From assembly GCA_038531315.1 (NCBI GenBank), contig JBCBBT010000035.1, positions 1 to 34,973 on the forward strand: a stretch of 34,973 nucleotides of DNA, given 5' to 3'. Shown here piece by piece: positions 7,787 through 14,574 of this stretch. The position numbers and the translations under genes were made by a program. The number at the start of each line of letters is the position of its first letter. The first letter of the stretch is position 1. The DNA comes from JAJFFW01 sp038531315 (GTDB lineage Bacteria; Pseudomonadota; Alphaproteobacteria; Caulobacterales; Parvularculaceae). The notes below the pieces were generated by a model, which saw only the letters and a list, made by a program, of their open reading frames with translations, had not been told where the DNA came from and ran no database searches.

Positions 7787-9277
7787 ATGGCGAAAACAGT
7801 ACTAATCGTTGACGATGATCCGACCCAACGCAGATTGATGCGCGCTGTCTGCGAAAAAGGCGGTTATCCCGTCCTGCAGGCGGAAAACGGCGAAGACGCC
7901 CTAGCGCTCCTCCAAAGCCCGCAGGGTCAGGACGTGTCTGTTGTTCTGCTCGATCTGCGGATGCCCGGATTTGGCGGCATGGAAACGCTGAAACGGGCTA
8001 AATCTTTTCGCGAAGAATTGCCGATCATTGTACTGACGGCTCAGGGCGGCGTCGACACGGTCGTTGAGGCCATGCAAAACGGCGCCAATGACTTCTTCGT
8101 CAAACCGGTATCGCCGGAACGCATTATCGTTTCGATCAATAATGCGTTGAACATCACAACGCTGAAAGGCGAGGTCTCGCGGCTGAAACGCCAGCGCGAA
8201 GGCTCCATGGCGTTCAAGGATCTCATTGGCGACAGCGTCGCCATGAAGCATGTGGCGAGGCTCGGCGAGCGTGCGGCTTCATCAAACATTCCGATCCTGA
8301 TCGCGGGTGAAAGCGGCGTCGGCAAAGAAATGGTCGCCCGCGCCATTCAGGGCTCGTCAGAACGCGCACGCCGCCCGTTTGTGATCGTCAATTGCGGCGC
8401 CGTCCCGGAAAACCTTGTTGAGAGCATTCTGTTCGGCCACGAAAAAGGGTCCTTCACCGGCGCCACCGCTCGTCATATCGGCAAATTTCAGGAAGCCGAC
8501 GGCGGTACGATTTTCCTCGATGAGATTGGCGAATTGCCCCTCGATATGCAGGTAAAACTCCTGCGGGTATTGCAGGAAGGCGAAGTCGATCCGATCGGCG
8601 CCAAACGGCCCGTGAAAGTTGACGTCCGGATTATTTCGGCCACTAACCGCGACCTCACCGAAGAGGTCAAAGCCGGCAATTTCCGTGAAGATTTATTCTA
8701 TCGCCTGAACGTGTTTCCGATCCTCGCGCCGCCGCTGCGTGAACGCAAGGAAGACATTCCGGCGCTCATCGAACACTTCATCCAGCGCTACAACGCGGAA
8801 GAACGCCGCGATGTGCGCGGCGTTCGCCACGAAGTGCTTGAGGTCCTGATCGAACAACCATGGCCGGGCAATGTCCGCCAGCTTGAAAACGCAATCTTTC
8901 GCGCCGTCGTGCTGGCCGAAGGGGCCTATCTCGGCGTCAATGACTTCCCGCTGCTCGCCGGTGAGTTTGAAGCTGCAGGCATCGCCGTCGGACCGCCGAT
9001 GATCGGCGCTGACGACGATGAAATGGACGAGCTTAACGTTGTCGCCGCCCCTGACGGCGATCAGCAATCTGGCGATCCGCTTGTCGGCCCCGTCGCCGTG
9101 TTTGATCGCGAGGGCCACTTGCGCAAGCTCGATGAGATCGAACGCGATCTGATTGAACTTGCAATCTCGACCTATGAAGGGCGGATGTCGGAAGTCGCCC
9201 GCCGTCTCGGCATGGGCCGCTCAACCCTTTATCGCAAAATCCGCGAACATGGGCTGGAAATCAAACGCGCCAGCTAG
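7787..9277 (+). CDS. NtrC-family sigma-54-dependent response regulator (TacA-like)
   Basis: Classic three-domain regulator of 496 residues. The receiver domain (1-~120) has acidic pocket 'DDDPTQRR' at 9-16, phospho-acceptor D56 in 'VVLLDLRMPG', and K106 in 'FFVKPVSP'. The AAA+ domain has Walker A 'GESGVGKE' at 174-181, the sigma-54 contact loop as GSFTGA (221-226; the family norm is GAFTGA), and Walker B 'FLDEIG' at 243-248. The C-terminal Fis-type helix-turn-helix reads 'SEVARRLGMGRSTLYRKI'. It should activate sigma-54 promoters when phosphorylated. No histidine kinase is adjacent, so it is an orphan. The receiver ('DDDPTQRRL', 'SPERIIVSINNAL') resembles Caulobacter TacA, a stalk-development activator, from memory; orthology is not proven. 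Confidence 0.93.
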   Translation: MAKTVLIVDDDPTQRRLMRAVCEKGGYPVLQAENGEDALALLQSPQGQDVSVVLLDLRMPGFGGMETLKRAKSFREELPIIVLTAQGGVDTVVEAMQNGANDFFVKPVSPERIIVSINNALNITTLKGEVSRLKRQREGSMAFKDLIGDSVAMKHVARLGERAASSNIPILIAGESGVGKEMVARAIQGSSERARRPFVIVNCGAVPENLVESILFGHEKGSFTGATARHIGKFQEADGGTIFLDEIGELPLDMQVKLLRVLQEGEVDPIGAKRPVKVDVRIISATNRDLTEEVKAGNFREDLFYRLNVFPILAPPLRERKEDIPALIEHFIQRYNAEERRDVRGVRHEVLEVLIEQPWPGNVRQLENAIFRAVVLAEGAYLGVNDFPLLAGEFEAAGIAVGPPMIGADDDEMDELNVVAAPDGDQQSGDPLVGPVAVFDREGHLRKLDEIERDLIELAISTYEGRMSEVARRLGMGRSTLYRKIREHGLEIKRAS

Positions 9278-9283
9278 GCCGCC

Positions 9284-9580
9284 TCAGGCGTCGCCAAGAG
9301 CAGACAGGTAGAGATCGAGGAGCGCTTCTTGTTCCTGCCTGTCGGCGCGGTCCATTTTGCGTATACGGACGACCTGCCGCAGGATCTTTGTTTCGTAGCC
9401 CTCGCCTTTCGCCTCGGCGTAGACTTCTTTAACGTCTTCCATGATCGCGGCTTTTTCTTCTTCGAGCCGTTCAATGCGCTCAATGATCGTGCGCAGACGA
9501 TCGCCGGCCACCGTAGTCGCGCCGCCGGGATCTTGCGCACCGGCGCCTTGTGTGTCGATAACCGCCGCTCCGTCCGCCAT
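9284..9580 (-). CDS. gapR: GapR-family nucleoid-associated protein (DUF2312)
   Basis: A 98-residue protein whose core 'LRTIIERIERLEEEKAAIMED' and 'EVYAEAKGEGYETKILRQVV' is the signature of the DUF2312/GapR family. In Caulobacter GapR is a DNA-clamping chromosome-structuring protein that binds overtwisted, AT-rich DNA ahead of replication and transcription. The long helix with alternating Glu/Lys/Arg forms the coiled-coil dimer. The family ending here is 'RADRQEQEALLDLYLSAL'. I start at the ATG at 9580 (MADGAAV), giving a length near the family norm; an upstream ATG at 9613 adds 11 residues. Its stop is only 6 bases from that of the response regulator, and three evenly spaced TGTGGA repeats lie upstream. 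Confidence 0.93.
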   Translation of the reverse strand: MADGAAVIDTQGAGAQDPGGATTVAGDRLRTIIERIERLEEEKAAIMEDVKEVYAEAKGEGYETKILRQVVRIRKMDRADRQEQEALLDLYLSALGDA

Positions 9581-9705
9581 ACTGTATGTGCCTCTTGTTG
9601 CGCGGTCCGGCATGGCGCCGCCGCTTCATGAAAGAGCGACTAGATAAAAACCTCCGTCACAGCCCGGCAAGATTGATTGCGCCGACTGGGGAAAATGAAC
9701 ACGGC

Positions 9706-9741
9706 TGTGGATATCACTGTGGAAAGTGCTGTGGATATTAT
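9706..9741. repeat. Three 12-bp repeats resembling DnaA boxes (TGTGGATAT / TGTGGAAAG / TGTGGATAT)
   Basis: TGTGGATAT begins at 9706, TGTGGAAAG at 9718 and TGTGGATAT at 9730, so the period is exactly 12 bases. The complement of TGTGGATAT is ATATCCACA, one base from the canonical DnaA box TTATCCACA. A TGGGGAAA motif occurs on each side (around 9687 and 9751). The block lies in the 234-base gap between gapR and the TPR gene, upstream of gapR. It may be a DnaA-responsive or other regulatory repeat; binding is not shown. Confidence 0.5.
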
Positions 9742-9814
9742 TGCGGGCGCTGGGGAAACTTCGCCGCCGGGACGGCGCGAGCACGCAAGACGGGCCCGTC
9801 GACGGGTTTGCGCC

Positions 9815-10360
9815 TCAGATTTCCTGCCCGTCGAGATCGCGCCTTAGCGAACGGGCGCGCCGGCTGGCATAGTCGTCATGGGGGTTCCACTCGAGCGCTT
9901 TTTGAAACATGTCGTAAGCCTCGCGGGTCTCGCCGCCGCCGGCCAGCAAATCGGCAAGCGCAATACGCACATCGAAGTGACGCGGCTCTAACGTCAGCGT
10001 CGTGCTAAAATCGGCGAGCGCGCCTTCGCGGTCTTCCTGCGCCAGACGAACGACGCCGCGCAGCGCATATCCTTCAGCAAAATTCGGCGCCAGGCCCGTG
10101 ACGTGATCAAGCAGCGCCGCCGCGAGATCATAAGCGCCCGCGTCGGCGCTCGATTTTGCCCGTTGGAACAGTAAATCGACAGTGTCGCTTGGCGCGTCCG
10201 ACCAGATCGCAATGATCCGGTTCGCGGTTTCCTGCGCATCAAGGGCTTCGCCGGTCCGCAAATCCTCAAAAAGCGTGTCGAGCCTCGGGTCGGTCTGGTC
10301 CGCGCCAGCGGCGCCCCCAAAGCCGAATAATGTCAAAAAAACCAACAAAAACAAACGCAT
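9815..10360 (-). CDS. Exported tetratricopeptide-repeat protein
   Basis: 181 residues starting MRLFLLVFLTLFGFGGAAGA, a clear signal peptide, so the start at 10360 is preferred over an in-frame extension to 10420. The mature part has TPR-like helix pairs: 'DTVDLLFQRAKSSADAGAYD', then 'APNFAEGYALRGVVRLAQED', 'PRHFDVRIALADLLAGGGET' and 'EAYDMFQKALEWNPHDDYAS', each with the expected small and aromatic positions. TPR units act as protein-binding scaffolds, here probably in the periplasm. The exact partner is unknown. It follows rpmJ on the same strand after a 95-base gap, a pairing with no obvious functional meaning. Confidence 0.8.
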   Translation of the reverse strand: MRLFLLVFLTLFGFGGAAGADQTDPRLDTLFEDLRTGEALDAQETANRIIAIWSDAPSDTVDLLFQRAKSSADAGAYDLAAALLDHVTGLAPNFAEGYALRGVVRLAQEDREGALADFSTTLTLEPRHFDVRIALADLLAGGGETREAYDMFQKALEWNPHDDYASRRARSLRRDLDGQEI

Positions 10361-10455
10361 CCCGAAACTATAGCGCGGGATGCGTTGATATCCAACTAAA
10401 TTTGAGGCCGCACAGGCCAAGGGTCGGCCAGGGAAGACCTTTGACCGGGGCGCCG

Positions 10456-10581
10456 TTAACCCTGTCTCGCCTTGAAGCGGCGCTGCGTTTTGTTGATCAC
10501 GTAAACGCGGCCCTTACGGCGCACCACGCGGCAATCCTTGTGGCGGCTTTTCAGCGATTTCAGCGAGCTTTTGACTTTCAT
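10456..10581 (-). CDS. rpmJ: 50S ribosomal protein L36
   Basis: A 41-codon gene starting at the ATG ending at 10581 and stopping TAA at 10456-10458. The protein begins MKVKSSLKSLKSRHKDCRVV and ends 'VINKTQRRFKARQG', rich in Lys and Arg. This is the alphaproteobacterial L36 form with the 'RHKDCRVVRRKGRVYVI' signature in which most zinc cysteines of the C+ paralogue have been lost, so it probably does not bind zinc. It is a structural component of the large ribosomal subunit. A good promoter-like sequence lies upstream, and the gene is a single unit rather than part of the spc operon. Confidence 0.95.
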   Translation of the reverse strand: MKVKSSLKSLKSRHKDCRVVRRKGRVYVINKTQRRFKARQG

Positions 10582-10611
10582 GACGAAACCATCTGTGAAA
10601 CTGAGCCGCGG

Positions 10612-10640
10612 GAAATAAGGAAGCGGGGACGCTAAGTCAA
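10612..10640 (-). promoter_or_regulatory. Putative sigma-70 promoter of rpmJ
   Basis: On the minus strand TTGACT (10640-10635) is followed by a 17-base spacer and TATTTC (10617-10612). The -35 matches five of six consensus bases; the -10 is weaker (three of six). It would start transcription about 25 bases upstream of the L36 ATG. Confidence 0.45.
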
Positions 10641-10695
10641 CACCAAAGAGGGTTCACATAAAGGCGGCTCTCTCAAAGGATAACGCGCGCCGGGG

Positions 10696-11409
10696 TCACC
10701 CGGCCTTGCGGTGAAGCGGCGGCGCCTCCGGGGCGCATGACGACCAGTCAAACGGATAAACCCCCTTGGCCCCCATAGCCCAGATGCGGCGGCGTTCTTG
10801 GAACAAGTCCGCAATCGCCGCGTCCCTGACATTCAGCCCGCCCGTATAGGCTCCAAAAGCCGGCAAGATCATGCGCCCGCCATCTTCAATGAAGCAACGC
10901 CGCCGCAGTGTCTTTTCGCCCGTGCGAAACCGCCCGCAAGGATGCAGATGGCCGGCGAGCTCGCCCGCCTGCGGCGTTGCTGTCGGCTCGTGGGTAAGAA
11001 ACAACCCGCCGAGCCGCAAGGACCGCTCGACCGCTCCCGCAAAACGCTCGGGCGGAGCCGGATCATGATTGCCAAGCACCCAGAGCCATGAATGACGCGC
11101 GATCAGACCGCCCAGAAGATCGGCGTCATCGTCATCCATGCGCGCCTCAGCGCCGCAATCGTGAAATGCGTCGCCGAGCGAAATAATCATGCGCGGCTTG
11201 ATCCGGTCTGCGACGGCGGCCAGCCGCCTCAACGTCGTACGCGTATCGTAAGGCGGCAACATGACGCCGCGGCGCGCAAAGGACGATCCCTTTTCAAAAT
11301 GGAGGTCCGCAACAATCAACGCCTCGCGCGCCGGCCAGAACGCTGCTCCTTCTGCGAGCAAATTCAGCGTCTCGCCGTTGATGGCGATGCATGACGAGCT
11401 AGCGGACAT
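10696..11409 (-). CDS. pdeM: Ligase-associated DNA damage response phosphoesterase PdeM
   Basis: A 237-residue calcineurin-type metallophosphoesterase. The metal-binding motifs appear in order: 'VADLHFEKGSSFARRG' (D-x-H at ~35-37), 'ISLGDAFHD' (~77-83), 'VLGNHDP' (GNHD at ~113-116), 'THEP' (~139) and 'GHLHP' (~153-157). The segment after DLH, with FEKG and ARRG, is characteristic of the family that accompanies the bacterial ATP-dependent ligase, Lhr-type helicase and MBL exonuclease. The start at 11409 leaves an 85-base divergent region to the GNAT gene; an ATG at 11460 (17 extra residues) would leave only 34 bases and has no ribosome site. Its DNA substrate in the cell is not established here. 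Confidence 0.92.
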   Translation of the reverse strand: MSASSSCIAINGETLNLLAEGAAFWPAREALIVADLHFEKGSSFARRGVMLPPYDTRTTLRRLAAVADRIKPRMIISLGDAFHDCGAEARMDDDDADLLGGLIARHSWLWVLGNHDPAPPERFAGAVERSLRLGGLFLTHEPTATPQAGELAGHLHPCGRFRTGEKTLRRRCFIEDGGRMILPAFGAYTGGLNVRDAAIADLFQERRRIWAMGAKGVYPFDWSSCAPEAPPLHRKAG

Positions 11410-11494
11410 GTCTACGTTTGCGGTCACAATAAGATGGCGTCTCGATATTTCCGCCGTCATTTTGTTGGCGGCGTATTTAATGTAAAGGGGCGAA

Positions 11495-12004
11495 ATGACA
11501 GTGCGACGCGACGACATCACGATTCGAAACCAGTTGCGGCCGGGCGACCTTGGCAAGATGGTCGCCCTGCACGGCACAGCCTATCGCGACGACGACGGCC
11601 ATTTCGGGCTTGTCTTCGAAGCGTTTGTCGCCAGAACCATCGCCGAATTCATTCTGGATAATAAAGGGCGCGGCAAGGTTTGGCTCGCCGAGCTTGAGGG
11701 AAATCTCGTGGCTCTGTCAGCCATCGTTGAGCGCAAACGTGGCGCAGAAACCCACGGACAATTGCGCTGGATACTTGCGGACCCGATTGTGCGCGGCCTG
11801 GGTCTCGGCAAGGAATTGGTGGCCGCCGCGATCGATCACGCGCGGGCGCAAGGCTGGCAGGGGGTTTTTCTTGAAACCACCGACGGTCTTGATGCGTCGA
11901 TGTCGATCTACGAAAAACTCGGCTTTGAAGTGACGCACACGGAAAAACAGTCTTTGTGGCTCGGCGAAAATACCGTGATCACGATGGAGATGCGTCTACG
12001 CTAG
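11495..12004 (+). CDS. GNAT-family N-acetyltransferase
   Basis: A 169-residue acetyltransferase. The acetyl-CoA pyrophosphate loop appears as 'RGLGLGKELVAAAIDHARAQ' (R/Q-x-x-G-x-G/A pattern), preceded by strand 'QLRWILADP' and followed by 'GVFLETTDGLDASMSIYEKLGFE', the usual beta5-alpha4 region. Such proteins transfer acetyl from acetyl-CoA to an amine; the target is unknown. The start at 11495 has AAAGGGG about eight bases upstream. It lies between pdeM (divergent) and the Lhr helicase. Its TAG stop overlaps the helicase TAG stop on the palindromic CTAG at 12001-12004. Confidence 0.88.
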   Translation: MTVRRDDITIRNQLRPGDLGKMVALHGTAYRDDDGHFGLVFEAFVARTIAEFILDNKGRGKVWLAELEGNLVALSAIVERKRGAETHGQLRWILADPIVRGLGLGKELVAAAIDHARAQGWQGVFLETTDGLDASMSIYEKLGFEVTHTEKQSLWLGENTVITMEMRLR

Positions 12005-14511
12005 CGCTCCATGGCCTCGCGAATAATCGCGTCTGAGGCGTCTTTCAACATCGCCTCCTGGGCGTCGCCGGCAACAGCCTCTCGATTTATCTCCAACATC
12101 ACCGGGACAGCCAGCGGCGACACGCGATCAAGCGCCGCATGACGCACCCGGCCGCTCACGCGAACCAGCAATTCGCTCAGCCGCTTCAGATCGAGAAACC
12201 CGCCCGCCGCATCGTCCCAGGCCGCCTGCAACAGGATGTGGTTGGGCTCGTGTTCGCGCAGGACATCGTAAATCAAATCCGCCGAAAACGTGACCTGCCG
12301 GCCGGTTTTTTCCTGCCCCGGAAACCGCCGCTCGATGAGCCCGGCGATCACCGCACAATTCCGAAAGGTGCGCTTCATGAGGATCGATTGCTGCAGCCAC
12401 TCCTCTAGATCGTCGCCAAGCATATCTTCCGAAAACAGCGCCCCCATATCGACGTCGCTCATATCCTGACGCGCCCATACGGATAGTGCGTATTCTCCGG
12501 CGACAAAGCCGAACGGCTGCTTGCCGAGCCGCTCCAGCCGGCGCGTAAGCAGCGTTCCAAGCGTTTGATGCGCGAGCTGGCCGTCAAATGGATAACAGAC
12601 CAGAAAGTGGCGACCATGATTGGGAAACGTTTCCACAAGAAGATCGTCCGGATCAGGAATAACAGAGACGTCGCGCTGGACTTCAAGCCAGTCGCGCACC
12701 GGCGCCGGGAGCTTCGACCAGCTGGCCGGGTCGTGGATCATGGCGCGTACGCGCCCGGCAAGGTACGTCGACAACGGGAACTTGCCGCCAGCCCAGGACG
12801 GAACGCGCGGCTCTTCTCCGGCGGCGCGGCTGACCAGCACGTCCATATCCGAGACGCCTTCAAAGCGCAGCACTTCGCCCGCGAACAGAAACGTATCGCC
12901 GGGCGTAAACTGTTCAACCAGCCATTCCTCAATGGTCCCGAGAACCTTGCCGGGGCGTTTCGGTCCTTTTTTTGAAGCCAGCCTGATCCGCAAGGACGGG
13001 GCCTCAACGATCGTACCGACATTCATCCGGTAGCGTTGCGCCGCTCGTCCGTCGCGAACGCGATAGAGCCCCTCTTTGGTTTTTACGATGTGCTTGTAGC
13101 GATCATATGATTTGAGCGCATAGCCGCCAGTCGCGACAAATTCGAGCGCCCTGTCGAAAGTCGCGCGTTCAAGATCGGCGTATAGCGAAACAGATATCAC
13201 TTCCCTATACAGATCATCAGGGTCAAACGGGCCTGCGCAGGCGACGCCCATAATGTGCTGGCTCAAAACGTCGAGGCCGCCAGCGCGCGGCGGCGCACCA
13301 TCGAGGGCGCCCGCCTCGATTGCGTCCTTGGCGGCGAAACACTCCAGCACTTCCAGCCTGTTGGAGGGCACAAGCAGGGCGCGGCTCGGCTCGTTCATCC
13401 GGTGATTGGCGCGGCCGATGCGCTGGGTAAGGCGGCTCGATCCTTTCGGCGCTCCAATCTGGATGACGAGATCGACGTCGCCCCAGTCAATTCCAAGGTC
13501 AAGCGTCGACGTACACACTACGGCGCGCAGGCGCCCGTCCGTCATCGCCGCCTCGACCTTGCGCCGCCGCTCAACATCGAGCGATCCATGGTGCAACGCG
13601 ATCGGCAGGTTGTCTTCATTGAGACGCCAAAGCGCCTGAAAAGTCATCTCCGCTTGCGATCGCGTGTTGACGAAAACGAGCGTCATATGCGCGTTCTTGA
13701 TCGCCTCGTATACTTCGCGCCAGGCATGGCGTGCGGAGTGACCAGACCAGGGAATGCGTTCTTCGCTGTCCATCACGCCGACGTGCGGTTCAGCGCCGCC
13801 TTCGGCTTCAATCAGGATAGCGGGCGCGGCGCCCTTGGCTTGCGGCGTCAAAAAATCGAGCATCGGACACGGATCGGGAACGGTGGCGGACAATCCCGTG
13901 ACCCGCAGCGCGGGCGCATAGCGCCGCAATCGCGCAAGACCAAGGCCCAGCAAATGCCCGCGCTTCACCCCGACCAATGAATGAATCTCGTCCAGAATGA
14001 CGCAATTCAAATCCTGGAAAAACGTCGCGCCATCTTCCATGGCGATCAGGAGCGCCAGCTGTTCCGGCGTTGTCAGCAGGATATCCGGCGGGTGCGCCTT
14101 TTGGCGTTGACGACGGTTGGCGGGCGTATCGCCGGTTCTGGTCTCCAGGGAAATCTCAAGCCCCATTTCTTTGACCGGCGCGGCGAGGTTACGGGCGATA
14201 TCGACCGCCAGCGCTTTTAAAGGCGAAATATAGAGCGTATGAAGACGTTTTTCGGTCGCCGCCCCTGCTGCGCGCCGATGATAGAGATCGACAAGGCTTG
14301 GTAAAAATCCGGCAAGCGTTTTGCCGCCGCCCGTTGGCGCGATCAGCAGATGGGATTGACCCTTGAGGCCGGCGGCGAGACAAGCGCGTTGATGATCGCG
14401 CGCTTTCCAGCCGCGGGACGCGAACCAGTCTGAGAAAATTGGCGGCAAGACATCCGCAACGGGATCGCTATCGCGCCGCGCAGGCGCGGTTTGGCCATTC
14501 CTGGTTTCCAT
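12001..14511 (-). CDS. Ligase-associated DNA damage response DEXH-box helicase (Lhr-Core type)
   Basis: A superfamily 2 helicase of 836 residues. Motif I is 'APTGGGKTLAGF' (~58-69), motif II 'VILDEIHSLVG' (DEIH at ~174-177), motif III 'GLSATVPDP', motif V 'CTSTLDLGIDWGDVDLVIQ' and motif VI 'QRIGRANHR'. The length and the downstream winged-helix/beta-barrel part ('GETFLFAGE'-like 'GDTFLFAGEVLRFEG') match Lhr-Core, an ATP-driven 3'-5' DNA translocase and helicase found with ligase, exonuclease and phosphoesterase. The ATG at 14511 (METRNG) is preferred to an upstream in-frame TTG at 14532. The S9 peptidase gene lies 63 bases upstream on the same strand. Confidence 0.95.
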   Translation of the reverse strand: METRNGQTAPARRDSDPVADVLPPIFSDWFASRGWKARDHQRACLAAGLKGQSHLLIAPTGGGKTLAGFLPSLVDLYHRRAAGAATEKRLHTLYISPLKALAVDIARNLAAPVKEMGLEISLETRTGDTPANRRQRQKAHPPDILLTTPEQLALLIAMEDGATFFQDLNCVILDEIHSLVGVKRGHLLGLGLARLRRYAPALRVTGLSATVPDPCPMLDFLTPQAKGAAPAILIEAEGGAEPHVGVMDSEERIPWSGHSARHAWREVYEAIKNAHMTLVFVNTRSQAEMTFQALWRLNEDNLPIALHHGSLDVERRRKVEAAMTDGRLRAVVCTSTLDLGIDWGDVDLVIQIGAPKGSSRLTQRIGRANHRMNEPSRALLVPSNRLEVLECFAAKDAIEAGALDGAPPRAGGLDVLSQHIMGVACAGPFDPDDLYREVISVSLYADLERATFDRALEFVATGGYALKSYDRYKHIVKTKEGLYRVRDGRAAQRYRMNVGTIVEAPSLRIRLASKKGPKRPGKVLGTIEEWLVEQFTPGDTFLFAGEVLRFEGVSDMDVLVSRAAGEEPRVPSWAGGKFPLSTYLAGRVRAMIHDPASWSKLPAPVRDWLEVQRDVSVIPDPDDLLVETFPNHGRHFLVCYPFDGQLAHQTLGTLLTRRLERLGKQPFGFVAGEYALSVWARQDMSDVDMGALFSEDMLGDDLEEWLQQSILMKRTFRNCAVIAGLIERRFPGQEKTGRQVTFSADLIYDVLREHEPNHILLQAAWDDAAGGFLDLKRLSELLVRVSGRVRHAALDRVSPLAVPVMLEINREAVAGDAQEAMLKDASDAIIREAMER

Positions 14512-14574
14512 CGCCGCCAGACTACCGCACAAAAACTCTGAAAGGCGATAGCCGGCGGCGGGCGCAAGCTGCGT

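Noticed and set aside
9586..10008. Cysteine-rich plus-strand reading frame over the gapR upstream repeats
   Set aside because: The Cys/Gly/Tyr pattern comes from the 12-base repeats themselves, and the frame runs antisense into the TPR gene. There is no ribosome site.
13255..13980. 241-codon plus-strand frame inside the Lhr helicase
   Set aside because: It is an antisense shadow in GC-rich DNA; the helicase motifs on the minus strand are clear.
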